Shown in pieces: positions 9,247 through 20,938 of a stretch of DNA of 64,000 bases. The stretch spans positions 682,001-746,000 of the forward strand of contig JAULSR010000001.1 in the NCBI GenBank assembly GCA_030512295.1, given 5' to 3'. The notes beneath the pieces are model-generated. The model was not told the origin of the DNA. It did not search any database and was given only the letters and a program-made list of their open reading frames with translations. Numbering within the stretch: the stretch's first letter is position 1; the number at the start of each line of letters is the position of its first letter. The position numbers and the translations under genes were made by a program. This DNA is from Bombardia bombarda. Its lineage: Eukaryota; Ascomycota; Sordariomycetes; Sordariales; Lasiosphaeriaceae.

Positions 9247-10886
9247 TAAATTGGCGGCGGTATTGCTTGATGCTGCGTAGTGTATCCCGCCCGGTACGGC
9301 ACGGCAGCAGCACGTTGTACCCCTACTTCGCGGATTAAGCTAGGAGTTTGATCGAATGGAGATTAACGGCGGCTTAGAAGAGAAGATGTGGCTAGGTGTT
9401 TACGGTACGAAGTAGGTATGTCGTATCCCGTATCCCAAACCTATCGCGTGTGTCGTTGTTGGGTTACCAACGCAGTCCATACGGAACTCGGGCCGCCCGC
9501 ATTCGTTTCTGCATTGAAAAGAAATACACTTATTGTCGGGTCGCACTCCCTCATTGGGATTGTGTGAGAGTCAATTGAGTCAATTGAGTCAATAATTCGA
9601 TGGGACGGAAGCAAAAGGGGTAAAGCACTGCCCACGTATTGGGCCACCACCACCACCACCATGACCCTTTTCGTACAGACTAAACTTTTACAGACAGATA
9701 CAGAACGTGCTTGCGCGGAGATGCCCAAGATAGCCGGAGAAAGTGGGTCAACCCCCCATTATTTCCATCTTCAGGGTACTTTCTTTTTCGGGAACAAAGC
9801 TCGATAAGATGGAGCGAAGCCAGGGCCAGGTTGTAGTTCAGGGGGGAGAAAGGGGGGTGTGGGATTGAAGCCACAAGGCCTCCACTTACACCGTTCTAGA
9901 ATAGACTGATGGGACAACGTTCTGCCGGATTGGTTCGTGATGGGCGCCATTCTGCACAATCGGATTATCGGCTGGCGTGCGACAGGACTGCGACAGGACA
10001 GGACGGAGCAGACTCCACGAGTCACGTAAAAAAGCGGGTATTGGCTTGCCCTGGTTCGAGCGGCTGCATGGCGTAGCTGCACTGACTACAAGGATATGGC
10101 AAACCGGCAAGACCCCAAAGACCCCAAAAGACCAGATGGATGACCGAATCAGGTCACAGCCGACAACACCTTCTTTTCTTTCTCCGCGCGCCGTCTTAGC
10201 CCTACCATTGCCGCTAAAATATGCAGCAAGGGACCATGCTGTCTGTCACTGGCGGCATATTCATGGGGCATATGCAATATTACGGCCCAGGGGCTTGTAT
10301 TTGGGTGCGTCTGCAGCATGTTGCAACCATGGTGAGATGTCCTGCTGCGAGAGCAACTGCTTGCTGCTGCCAGCACCGAACCACACATGAAATTCCCAGT
10401 TCCGAGACAAAATGTGCACACACTACTGCACGCCCAGGAATTACATGATTGCTCACACGCAGCAGCGTTGGTGCTCCTTGCAGCTCGATCCTTATCAATT
10501 GGTAGACTCAGAATGGAGGTGTCATGGAAATGGGTTAGAAAATATTACTGATCACTAACTCAATCATATAGTTTCCTTTGGGAAAATCAACGCAGTATAA
10601 TTTGTGAAAAACCAGTGCAAAATCAACGCCCAGCATCCATCCCGCCCCGACCCTCTGGCCAGCGCTGCCTCTAGCTATGTACACAGTCTGGCCAAGCACA
10701 GCGGTGTCGATCATTAAATTCCCCTCCTTTCCCAGTCCTAAAGTAAGCAGTGCAGCCGCCATTGGCGCCAAATAACAAAACAAGGGGGGGGGGCAACCCT
10801 AACGACGGAGCCCCTCCATAATAGAATGCAAAGTCCTGGTATCTTCCGTTCCCATATCCCACACTCCAATCAAGATGGCCCGTTGC
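9247..10886. other. intergenic: kinase-like promoter and dioxygenase 3' flank
   Basis: Short antisense frames occur but none is convincing. The left part holds the promoter of the kinase-like gene, with a GAGTCAATT repeat at 9567-9594 and a CCA/CAC run at about 9642-9661. A run of ten G lies near 10787. No gene was found. Confidence 0.45.
9567..9594. promoter_or_regulatory. tandem GAGTCAATT repeat with two TGAGTCA sites
   Basis: Three copies of GAGTCAATT or its variant stand in tandem with a 9-bp period. They create two perfect TGAGTCA heptamers at 9576-9582 and 9585-9591, the known Gcn4/CPC1 (AP-1-like bZIP) target. They lie about 330 bp before the start of the kinase-like gene. Binding is inferred only from the sequence. 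Confidence 0.4.
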
Positions 10887-12264
10887 CTAGGAAGTAAGCC
10901 TCTCGCTCAAGCGGAACTGCACTTTTGGCACATCCACAATGTTCCAGTGCTCACCCAGCTCGTTGTCGTCGTAGATTCTAGAACTGCCTTCCTGCAGCGG
11001 CCGTGGGAGCTTCCAAGCCAGTGTTGGGCTCTTGAGCCACATACGCATCAGATAGCGCGCGTTGCCTGGTGCATCTTCGAATGCCTCTCTTGAGTGCAAG
11101 AGTCCATGGTTGTTGACGTACAGCAGATCTCCCGGCTCGGCCGTCAGAACAATCTGACTTTGCTGTGCAATCTCTTCCACGATATCCAGGGCCTGACGCT
11201 GCGCCTGTGAGAGATTGCCCAGACCCGCAGCCCGAGGGACACCAGCAAGCCCAAGTAGAGGTTCTCGAGCAAAGTTGAGGATTATCCGGCCGCCATGGTA
11301 GAACAGCAGTGGGCGCGTGCTGCATTCGAAGAACTTTCCACGGCTACAAATAGGCATCAGCAACGTCGGATGCAAATGACCACCATGCTGCAAGATGGCT
11401 TACCTATCAAATGGCCAAATTGGTTGGGCAAGCAACTCGCGCACCTCTGGGTGTGTCGCCATGAGCTTGTTGTAGACGGTCCAGGACGAGGCCAGAATAT
11501 TGCGCCCGCCCTCTGCAGCGCAGTTGCGCGTCTGCAAGGCTAATATGTCGCAGAAAGTATCGGTGTGGAATGTCTGATCCAAATGTGTCAGCACGGCCCT
11601 CACACCACAATAGAGGTAGACTCACGGAGGCTCGTGATGAGTATCTTGTAGGCCGATCAAGTTGTGGCGCCTTTGAGAGCTTCGCGTCCCGAATATGCAC
11701 TGCGATACAATGAGAAAACAGTTCATGCAAGAGCCGTCATAGGGCCACTCACTCAGCATGTTGCCTTCCTCATCCTGTCGGCCTCTCTTAGCACCGATGT
11801 AGCTCGAGATGCCCAAAAAGATGAGGGCGTTATCCTCGGGGGAGAAGTCGTCCGGCTTGAGACCCCGCACAACGGCAAAGCCCTTGCCTCGGTGGATGTC
11901 GAGGGCGGTGCGCGCGAGTCTTGGGCCGAGAGTTGGGAGAGGAAATGTGTCTGTCGTCACCTCATTCCCATACAGACCTAGGCCTTGAAAAGACAATCAG
12001 CTCAGGGGCTCGTGGTAAACAAAGAAGTGTAAACGTACCATTGAAGTGCTGGAGGCCAGCGCGAACCTCCACAACGTCATCCTTGCTAAGAACCAAGGTG
12101 AAATCCTCGTCGGACGCAAAACTGGTAGAATCCCAGGAGATATCTCCCATCACTTCTGTTGGCCAGTCTGAAGATCTGTGGACATATGGCGATGCGTTCG
12201 ACTTCAGTCCAAGGTCTCTCCAGGTGTGGGCAGCGCCCTCAGGCAAGACAACTTCGACTCCCAT
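10887..12264 (-). CDS. TauD/TfdA-family Fe(II)/2-oxoglutarate dioxygenase, five exons
   Basis: Spliced by hand as exons 12264-12039, 11983-11753, 11699-11626, 11573-11404 and 11343-10887. Introns are 52 to 60 nt with canonical GT/AG ends, and the sum gives 385 residues in one frame. Joining exons 3 and 4 creates the iron-binding motif FHTD (His180, Asp182). The distal iron His lies in NNHGLLHSREAF (His317), followed by the Arg-rich strand ARYLMRMW that binds 2-oxoglutarate in this family. The block FCDILALQTR and AAEGG is also characteristic. Enzymes of this family oxidise small molecules, such as taurine, carnitine precursors or secondary metabolites, with Fe(II), O2 and 2-oxoglutarate; the substrate cannot be told here. 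No signal peptide is visible, so the protein is probably cytosolic. A Zn2Cys6 regulator gene lies 584 bp upstream on the same strand. Confidence 0.88.
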
Positions 12265-12270
12265 CGTCGC

Positions 12271-12326
12271 GAGGTTTGGCGTTCAGCGTGTATGTTCCGA
12301 GGTTTGGCGTTCGGCGTGTATGTTCG
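12271..12326. repeat. 28-bp direct duplication before the dioxygenase start
   Basis: Two head-to-tail 28-bp copies (12271-12298 and 12299-12326) begin GAGGTTTGGCGTTC and differ at two positions. They start 7 bp upstream of the dioxygenase ATG, so they lie in its leader or core promoter. Confidence 0.9.
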
Positions 12327-12847
12327 AGCTCAGTATGTGTTTGATTGTGATGTGAAGAACTGCTGACTTGGACCTCGAAAAAGAAAAAAAAAAGGACTGG
12401 GAAGGGTATTCATCGAGCACTTAATTATACTTGCGGCTCAAGCTGCCGAGTGTGCCATCTGATGTCCCCGAAAAGAAGGGTCCTCTGCGCCAGGTCCGGC
12501 AGTAGGAGGGGTATCTGCAAGACGGCCCAACTTCACCAATAGGCCTTGCCGAATTCTGACAGACCCCCATCATGGTGTGAGCATACTGCACTATGATAAG
12601 ACCACCCATGCTAATTGGTGGGGACTCCATTTCGTGTGGTAATTCGACCAGCGGCTAGACCACCGGCCGCAGACGCCAGTGAGGGGTTGTGTGTTCAGCT
12701 GTGGGAGCACTCTCCCATCCTAGACAGAAAGCGCGCAGTTGGCAGGAAAGGGACAGCCATCCCATACATCAGATTATCCCAAATGAAAGACACGCAGTGC
12801 ACGCACCACAAGCACGCATGCACGCACACCTGCACGGAGCACACGTT
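12327..12847. other. intergenic between regulator and dioxygenase
   Basis: The stretch holds the dioxygenase promoter and the regulator 3' flank. A CACG-rich stretch (about 12789-12840) overlaps the end of the regulator transcript region. No gene was seen. Confidence 0.45.
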
Positions 12848-15289
12848 TCAAGCCATCCCATCTGCTGGAGGGGAATATTCCAACGTGTCGCGGGGTGTCC
12901 AGTCAGCATCGAAGAGTTGGCTGGTGTACCAATACTCCCGATGATATGCATGGGTGTGATTGATTGCTTCAAATGTCGTGGCTGTTTTCGTTAGTCTGGG
13001 CGTTCTAGATAGCTCGCACAAATCAGTCGAATTTGGAAATTGCTCACCTTTATTGACCACACGGTCACGACATTGCCCCATGAATTCTATCTGCTCGGCA
13101 TCCAGCCGGGCCATTCTACGCACCCTTGGAGCTGTCCAGTCGAACCCCTCCTTGAACAGCTGCTGCCCTTTATAGCAGTAATGAAAGTGCGCAAGAATGG
13201 TCTTGGCCCCCGAGTTGGTGGCTCGCACAAGCGGCATATCCAAATACCGAACCTGCATTTCCGGTCAGAATCAAGGACAGCCAGCCACTTTCACGTCTAG
13301 AGCGGGGGCTTACATTTGCATTTCTCCTTGCAGCAAACTGGCTTTGAAACTGCATCTGCATCTCATAGTTCTGAAGCAGGATAAACGAGGTCAAAAACGT
13401 GATGTACCAGTCCTTGGGGCTGTGAGTGTTGAGGGTACTTTGAAGTTCTCGGAGAACGTCTTGCCGAAGAGGACTGAGAACACGATGAATGATGACAGAT
13501 GCAATCTGGTAATCAAGGTACGGCGGAAGGGAGTCCCAGTCATAGAAAGGATCTTTTGGATTGTCAGCCAGGATAGGGTCGTCGGCTCGACCGTTGTCAG
13601 CCCAGCATCTCCATTTCGACTCAATGAAGCGGCAGGCTACCCATAGTCGCAAAGTTTTCTGCAGCATTCTGTTCTATTCGCCTTGATTAGCTAACATCAC
13701 GTGAAAAGAGCTTCGTGCATCGACGTACTGGTGTGGGAAATACAGAAGCTCTATACGCGGCCTGGAAAATATCCCAAACAAGACTGTCCGTGTCATCCAG
13801 GTAGGAGTAGATGTACTGCGTGATACTGCGGTCGATGTAGTCACTGATGGCTAGGACCACGGCATCTGGATCAGCAATAGCCCAGGGAACCGCATACATC
13901 GGCCGCCCCTTGAGATCCAAGTCCACCGAGTCAGGGGGTGGTATGAACTCTTGAAGCTCTACTTTGAAGTTCATGGCACCCAATTGACCTAAACAGAGGG
14001 TTTTGGATGGAGCGCCGGTCCAATACCGTTCCAGATGAAAGTCGCCATAGTGTGGGCCTATCATCGGGTGCGACTTATAGAACGACATATAATCAAGACT
14101 GGTCCGAAATAGTGTGCTATCAGTCACCATGTATCGCAAGCAAGGCAGCCGGCTCATTCGAACCGTCTTGGATTGACAAGTCAGACAAGGGCCTCGAGGG
14201 TTTGCTGGATCAGGAATACACTAGAGAAATGTGAGTATCGCAACAGCTTGGTGAGAAATGCTAGCACTTTGGCTGATGATGACTTCCGAATGTCATCTGA
14301 TCCAATTGGGACAAAAAGAGCGGTTTTGATCGCCAGGGCAGTAAACTTACTCTATTTCGTTGCATTCTGCATCTGACACAAGCGTGCACCTGTCTGGTGA
14401 GATGGGTATCGGACTTCTTTGACCCATGGTAAGGACTCCGCTTCTTCCTGGCTCGACGTATAGAAGTTCCTGAAGTGGACCGCGAGCTGTTTCTCCCACT
14501 TTTGGGGGCGATCGGGTGGTAGCGCCTCTCTGCGGAGCCAGTGCTTGGTGATATGGGAGTTTGAAAGGAAGACATGGACATAGACCCAGGTGAGGTGATC
14601 ATGGCCCAATCCTCAGTCTCTGCATCATCCAGCGCCTCGTCCTGTTCATCTTCACGAGCTGTGCCATCACTGCCAGGGCTTGAGTCGACCTGCATCGGCG
14701 TAACTGGGACGTACGATTCGCCTCCATCACCCGCAGGAAATCGATCGTTATCCGTCGCAAGGCCCCCGCCTGCGGACTCGTCAAAGTCCCACAAAGCTAC
14801 ATCACAGTCGAACCATACCGTCTGAGGATTCAAAAGGATAACTTCGGTCCCCGTAGCCTGAGCACCGGGTGGAGAGATTGACTCTGATGATTCGCGGCCA
14901 GTGTTATTCGTTCCCTGTGCATGAAGGCCAAACTGGTCCAAATCTAGGGATGCATCGCGCAGTGGGGCCTGAACATGGTGCGGCAAGATAAGGGATGTGT
15001 CGTGCGGATTCCTCTCGCGTGCTGGAAGTGATAGGGGTGGGTTGACCAAATTGGAGCCCTGAGGTGTTTGCAGGTGAAGTCGATCGACAGAGGCTTGTAT
15101 ACTGGGCTGGGGTTGAAGCTGTGCGTGTTTCTGCTGTTGTTGCTGTTGCTGTTGCTCCTGCTTCTGCTGGGTCGGATGCTGGGTGGGTTCGGACGATCCC
15201 CGTCTTTGGGTGAGGAGCTCGTCTACGGTAAGGCCCAAAAGACCAGCAACGCGCTGGATTGCCTCCAAATCGTTCCGTGAGAAGTCCAT
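12848..15289 (-). CDS. Zn2Cys6 transcription factor, five exons
   Basis: Exons are 15289-14351, 14220-13729, 13673-13314, 13252-13048 and 12981-12848, giving 709 residues. The N-terminus is acidic and has a poly-Gln tract near residues 45-55. A Lys/Arg-rich segment precedes the zinc cluster. The cluster is assembled across intron 1: ACVRCRMQRNR, then CIPDPANPRGPCLTCQ, with cysteines at 304, 307, 314, 325, 328 and 340. Its spacing (CX2CX6CX10CX2CX11C) is wider than the Gal4 type but matches a known fungal subfamily with the NPRGPCLTC core. The rest is helical and without a recognised sub-domain. Intron 4 (66 nt) keeps the frame open, but a CTAAC branch site and canonical ends argue that it is spliced. 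The likely role is a nuclear activator; the adjacent dioxygenase gene is a candidate target. Confidence 0.88.
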
Positions 15290-18200
15290 GGTTCAATGCA
15301 GGCTCCGGAGGAGTGTGTGTTTGTGAAGCAAATGGAGCCCAGAATCCAGCGTGATGGTCGAGTTGATATCTTATTGCGGCTCCAGACAACATTCTTCCTT
15401 CCGCGTTTTGCCAGGAAAAAGTGACGAGAGGGGCGGTGCCTGGGGCAGGCCAATCAAGGGTTGCTGGGGGCGAAACCACCAAACCGATCAGAAAAACGAG
15501 CCAACGATATTCAGCCAGGTAACCGGCCCAGCCAAGCAGAAGCTGCGAAGCCGCGCCATCCCAGAAGGTGCTGCAGCGTGCAGACGCCCGAAGCTGTTAC
15601 GCGGCCAATCGCCTTGCGTGCTTGAAACCGCTTGGACGAGATTGGGGCTTGAGGGGTACCCCTCAAAAGCGGCCTGGTCTAGAATTGCCCAAAAAAGGGT
15701 CCAGTGCAGGTGCATCATTGGAAACCCAGAACCGGCCGCCGGGCCCAGCTGGGCTGGGCTCGGACTGGGCCCAGCCTGTGAGCAATCCTGGAATGTGATC
15801 ACCTTTAAGTCGTATGCCCAATCTTGGCATCGGGACCAATCTCGTGCGGCCAAAGTAAAACGGGCAAAGAAAAAGTAGAGACTGGAAACCTATAACCGAT
15901 GATGGCATCGACAAGGAATTCCGGGATACGTACCAAGAAAGCCTCGACGTGGCAAACATCGACTCAGTCAGTTGTGACACAGCAACAGAAATGCAGATGC
16001 AAATGCAAATGCACATGCATCTTTGAAACGACGTCCACAACAACCTAATAAATAAGTCGAAACCAGCAATTGGCAGGTATCGGCAATTTGAACATCGGCT
16101 GATGTGTCAGCTCCGTTGCAGTGGTCACATCCGCCAACCACGCTTGGATTTCGCCGCCCAGTGTTATCCGTTCCCTGGTCCCCCGATACAATAGCCCACA
16201 GAGAGGGAGAGAGGGAGGACTGGTGACGATTGAAGCCATCTGACTTGGCGTCGGGAAGCCGCAGATGGGTGGAGAATGACTGGTGACGAGTGGTTCATTT
16301 GGCGTGTCCTATGTCCTGTGTCCGTTGCAGCATTTGGACGTGACTGCGTGAGTGCCAAAACTTGTTGTCGCATCGCCAAGCCATCGGGCTCTGGATGAAC
16401 AGGCCCGTCTCTGTCTCACGAACTGGCGCCTTTTGAATGCAGGCACATAACTGAGACATCCAGAGACATCCATTCCAAAAGGCCGGTGTCGCTGATCCCA
16501 GAAGAATTTGACAGACTGGCTGCGAGTTGAGGTGATAAAGAGTCCAGGCCGCTCTTGAGCTTGACAGCGCAATGAATGCCGGGAATTCCATCTCGGCATA
16601 CTGCAGTATAAGGCAGTAGATGAGACTGACGAATCTCTTGATCGGTTCTCAGAAAAGCCAGTCCGATGAGAGTCCGGACCAGATTGGCCGGAGGTTCCAT
16701 GTGATAGCAAGATGGCCCGGGTAGGTAGGAAGGTTCATTCTCATTTCTCAAGATTCACAAGTCGCGACTGTCTTTTGGATTTCGTCGTATTATTTCTTGA
16801 TGGTTCTTGCTTCTTTAGAAGACCTTGTGCGACATCTTGGAAAAGTACCATCTTAAGAACCTGAGAGCCTGAAAACCTTATCAGCGGGCTATCCAATCCC
16901 ATTCCAACCACTGATCGTGCATAGCGAGCAGCGGTTCGCAGTCACACCATCGGGAATGAAAAGGAGGAGAACCGTAGCTTCCGAAACAGCCTACCTCGCT
17001 CATCCACTTTTCCATCAGCTCAGCTTTCGACTCGGCTTGCATTCAGAATATCCAACTTGAAGTGTGCCAACCACTGATCAAAATCTGAGTGTTGGATGCG
17101 TTGTGGCTGGATTTGTCGATCGGATTGGTACTATGTGCGTACGGCAGTAATAATTGAAGATTGATAAACCAAAGACATTGCCCAACCTAAGTTTTCTGGG
17201 GGCGAAACCAGACAGTGTCGCGTGGGTTGGGGCTCTTGTAGGACGCCAGACGCCGTCCAAGCAGCTGCCTTTGTGCCCTTCTCCAATACTACCCGTAGCC
17301 GCAAACCGCAAGCCCCAGCAAACTCGTTCAGTGATCGACATAGAATTACTCATCCGTCGTACGAGTTGTGTTCCCATCTTCCTTGATTCGAGGGCACTGC
17401 CTTGTCTCGCTTGGATACTCGTTAGTGTAGCTTGGACACTTTTCGATGGCTCGTGACTTTCTGCGTGCCGTCGACGGTGGGTGCCTAGCTCCCTCGATAC
17501 CAAAGTCTGCGGGCTTTGGCCTCAAATCGTTCCTTCCAGATCGGGTTGAGTCTGTCCAATCAGCGCGAGGAGGAGGAGGCAGCCCGGGCTAAAAAGCGCG
17601 CCAAGGGGGCTCATCGTAACCGACGAAGGCCTCATCGGTCGCTTCGCTAGGCCTAATGCGGTGACTGAGGTAATAGCCCTACGTCAGTTTTGATATCAAG
17701 TCCCGCTTCCGCCGACTTTCTTTCCCCCGTCTTCCCAAATCTCTGCTCTCTTTTGCACACACGTGGACGGCAAAGCGGCTACATTGTACGAGTCCACAGT
17801 GGTCCGCCTGGTGCGCAAGAATCCTCGAGTCTGCCTTGTCGTCCTCCAGTGACTGGTCAAGGTAACCTCAAAGCCACCGTGGCTCTGGAGTGGCAACATC
17901 ATTCTGTGCAAGTTGGTAGATCTGCTGACTTTATTGGACAATTCAGGCGGTCCGTTTCTCCTGCCGCTGCGGTTGCCATTTCACCCAATACGAGGGCAGG
18001 CTAGGGTACTATTTTTCACTGTTATCCAAAAGCCAAGCGTTAACGGAAGAGGGGAAAAGGTGAACTTGAGTTGACCGTCTCCGATACCAGACCAATGTTA
18101 CCCCCTTTTCAGTCTTTCGCCTTTCTAGAAGTGTTGTTGGCTGTGTTGACTTAGGTAGAACAATCATAGGACCCATTTATAACCGATGAGTGAATTCTGA

Positions 18201-18375
18201 ATGCCGCCATGTGGCGTTGACCCAAGAGATCGGCGTCCGGCAGCCAAAACTTACGTTTGTCGTTCGTAACTTCTAGTTTAGGCAAACTGCTCACCTCATT
18301 TGATTTTCTTGCTTCGATATCGGAGTTTGTAAACACAGAATGAAGAGGATAAGATGCAGATCACTTTCTGTATTG
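15290..18375. other. long intergenic region, no gene recognised
   Basis: About 3 kb with only short, overlapping, low-complexity frames on both strands. The left few hundred bases are the regulator promoter. A frame near 17500-17651 ends in an Arg/Lys/Glu-rich tail (REEEEAARAKKRAKG) that resembles the basic tail of transposase or retroelement proteins, but nothing upstream supports this. GC-rich and GA-rich patches occur, and no terminal repeats were seen. Confidence 0.35.
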
Positions 18376-18383
18376 TATATAAA
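18376..18383 (+). promoter_or_regulatory. TATA box
   Basis: TATATAAA stands 132 bp before the candidate ATG at 18515, a plausible core promoter for the tiny gene. Confidence 0.35.
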
Positions 18384-18514
18384 CTTGGTATCCTGTTTTT
18401 CAAGACAATGAACCGCATCAAATTGTATATGCGTCCACAAGATCTCAACAGCCCTTCACATACCTACTTCATGGCATATTGCTAGGTAGCATCAAAACCT
18501 GACTGAACGACAAT

Positions 18515-18853
18515 ATGCCTGGCTCAGAAGAGGATCAACAAACCCAAACCTCTCAACATCGCATTGCCCCGCCCGTGCTACAAATGCTAGAACGCCCCAA
18601 TACCGATTCTCCATCCCGAGGACCATATATCTCACTCCTTCGGTGTAACGGTGAGGCGTCAATCATTAACAACAAACACATCATAGATTTTTGACATAAA
18701 CCCTGGTTAGAGTTCTCGTGGTCTGACACCAATGCTGCTGCCTCCAACACCATCACACAGACCACGGCTACTAGCCAGTCTTTATATGTCAGTTACTCAC
18801 AACTCCTTGCAACTGGTGGAATCTGTGCGCAGTGTAGTATTTGTATAATTTAA
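18515..18853 (+). CDS. possible two-exon small protein of unknown role
   Basis: The model joins 18515-18650 and 18711-18853. The 60-nt intron has a GTGAGG donor and a TTAG acceptor; the result is 92 residues. Without splicing the first frame stops at 59 codons. The product starts MPGSEEDQQTQTSQ, is Gln/Thr/Ser-rich and ends with a short Cys-containing tail; there is no signal peptide or known motif. Support comes from the upstream TATA box, an A-rich leader before the ATG and the open 47-codon second exon. The evidence is thin, and this could be chance. Confidence 0.3.
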
Positions 18854-20062
18854 CACCAGCTGGCGACCCAGATATCATCTCCATCCTCGAATTGCAAAGA
18901 TAGTGCAAAGTCTTCTACGGTCTGGACAAGATTATTGTAAATAGGGGTTTATATCTGGTAGCATTATGCGTCGTGTAGAGACGAGTTAAGGTTGTCTATT
19001 TTCATGATAAAGCGAGATGTTATGATGGCATTGGATGGTCTTAGATTTCCCCTGTATTATACCGCTCTTGGCCACTTTAAGTTGTAAAATATGTATACAT
19101 ACTGAACCTACCTGAAACTCCTCAACTCGAGTGTCAGCATTTCATATCTAAGAAGCCCCCCTGAAACCGCCGACGCCGGCCACAGAAGGAACCAAAATAG
19201 TGTTTCAACCGCGGGTTGGTGGTATCGGGCTGTGGCCTCAAGCTAGATAGGTACAAGGTAGGAATAGGAGAGAGGGTTTCCCCCTAAAATACCCGAATCC
19301 TCAGTCATCTGATAAACTCTAACTGCAGCTTGCGTCAACCAACCAACATGGTTGATTGGTTTCCCTCCGTTTTGGGACAACTCTGCGAAAAGGAAACGCA
19401 ATTCCGTTTGCACAAGTAGCAATTAAAACGGTTTGGAAGACTTTGATAGGACTCGGACGATTCACTCCTATTCCGTAAAACCGTGCCACCGGGGAAAAAA
19501 TGCTTAGGCTCATTCCCGACAGTCGACGTCATTAGGTCTCTGACCTGGCGGGCCGTTTTCCAGAACCAGGGGGTGGGAAAGCTCACGCGATTCGTTCAAG
19601 GGCACAAAGAGCACTAACTGCGGGGCATTGCACGCCCGTGGACAGGCGCCGCTTAACTGCGGAAGAAAAAGAACAGTTCAAAATTTGAGAGGAGGCCCAG
19701 TCGCAACCCCCCTTACATCAATGGGGCCCCGCTACGTCATGATCTGCAATCTGCCCCGCCAAGTTCATTCATTCCAAGGCAGAGAGAGCCAAAAATGATG
19801 AATGCGGTACGCAATGCAATGGGGATTGGGAAAAATTAAACAAAACCCAATCTCATCCTCCTGTCAGTTCCTTACCGCGACCTCCTTCTCCGCATTCTCC
19901 CCCAGCATTATAAACCCATCAAAAGCCGACGCAAAAAATTCTGCATAGCAAAAGCATAGCAATTTGTTTCCTTCAACAGTTTCCCATATTCAGTACTATC
20001 ATGTTTCACAAGCCCGTATAGCATTTCCATTGTGTGATTGGCTGCAGCGACCGACCGACACA
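18854..20062. other. intergenic and acetyltransferase promoter
   Basis: No convincing gene. The region from 19800 to 20062 is the promoter and leader of the acetyltransferase gene. The frame of that gene is open upstream to an ATG at 19964, but this part looks like leader. Confidence 0.4.
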
Positions 20063-20938
20063 ATGACCGCGACCACGGTGCGCCGAATTGTGATGCCCGC
20101 CGGGTCGTCACTGTCGTCGCCGCCGCCCCCCAGACTCAACGCCGCTTATCCATACTACCTCCAATCATCAACCACCACACCACCAAACATCCGTCCAGCC
20201 AACAACTCAGACATTGCCGGCCTGACAGAGATTCTTTTCCGGGCTTCTAGTCTCGACCCCAACTATCCCTATCGATTTCCCGACCGCAATGACCACCCCG
20301 GTGAGTATTACAACTTGTGCAGAGAAAAGGTGCTCCAGTACTGCGCAACCGACACCGTCGTCGTCTACGAGATGCCAAGCAACACCGACCCAAGCGTGTG
20401 GGAGGTGGTGGCTTTCAGTGTCTGGGCCATGCCATCGCCACCGCCGGGGGCAGCATCACATGAGACATATCGCTCTCCAATTGGAGGTGTGTACCTATTT
20501 TATCCCATCCCATCCCCCAAATCGCTAACCCTTCATTCGCCCGCAGAACCCCGCCCCCGAAACACACTCCCCATGATGCGCCCCATTACGTTCGGCAACT
20601 GCGCGCGCGAAGAAGCATTTAAGTCAGCCTGCGCCGCCAACAAGGATCGCTTCTTTGACGGCCCCTACAACAAGCGCCACGTCTTCCTCAAGATCCTCCT
20701 CTGCCACCCCGACTACCAGCGCCGCGGCGCCGGCACCGCCCTGACCAACTGGGGCATCGACGCTGCCCGTCGCCTCGGCGTCAACACCACCGTCTTTGCG
20801 AGCCCTATGGGCGAGAGCCTCTACGAGAAGCTGGGGTTTAAGAAACTCGGCACGTTTCGGGTGCAATCGGACGGCGATGCGGCTTTCCTCGAGATACCGG
20901 CGATGGTGCTGGCGACTGCGACACAACGGGTGCAATGA
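20063..20938 (+). CDS. GNAT-family N-acetyltransferase
   Basis: Exons 20063-20486 and 20547-20938 give 271 residues. The 60-nt intron keeps the frame open, but it has a GCTAAC branch site and a CGCAG acceptor, and its translation is proline-rich and unlike the rest, so I removed it. Motif A of the acetyl-CoA binding site is clear: LLCHPDYQRRGAG (residues 192-204) followed by helix GTALTNWG. A motif B-like segment LYEKLGFKKLGTF follows. The family transfers an acetyl group from acetyl-CoA to an amine on a small molecule or protein; the substrate is unknown. The N-terminal IRPANNSDIAGLTEILF is the usual first strand and helix. The start at 20063 is preferred over 19964 because it lies next to the conserved domain and has a CACA context. 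Confidence 0.85.
   Translation: MTATTVRRIVMPAGSSLSSPPPPRLNAAYPYYLQSSTTTPPNIRPANNSDIAGLTEILFRASSLDPNYPYRFPDRNDHPGEYYNLCREKVLQYCATDTVVVYEMPSNTDPSVWEVVAFSVWAMPSPPPGAASHETYRSPIGGVYLFYPIPSPKSLTLHSPAEPRPRNTLPMMRPITFGNCAREEAFKSACAANKDRFFDGPYNKRHVFLKILLCHPDYQRRGAGTALTNWGIDAARRLGVNTTVFASPMGESLYEKLGFKKLGTFRVQSDGDAAFLEIPAMVLATATQRVQ

Noticed and set aside
12784..12840. CACG-rich stretch considered as a short array
   Set aside because: Irregular low-complexity sequence without spacers; CRISPR arrays are not expected in fungi and none was found in the window.
17500..17651. Basic tail REEEEAARAKKRAKG as a possible transposase end
   Set aside because: No catalytic core, terminal repeats or target duplication were found near it.
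20487..20546. Reading the acetyltransferase through without intron
   Set aside because: The frame stays open, but the insert has canonical splice ends and a GCTAAC branch point and breaks the domain with a proline-rich stretch.
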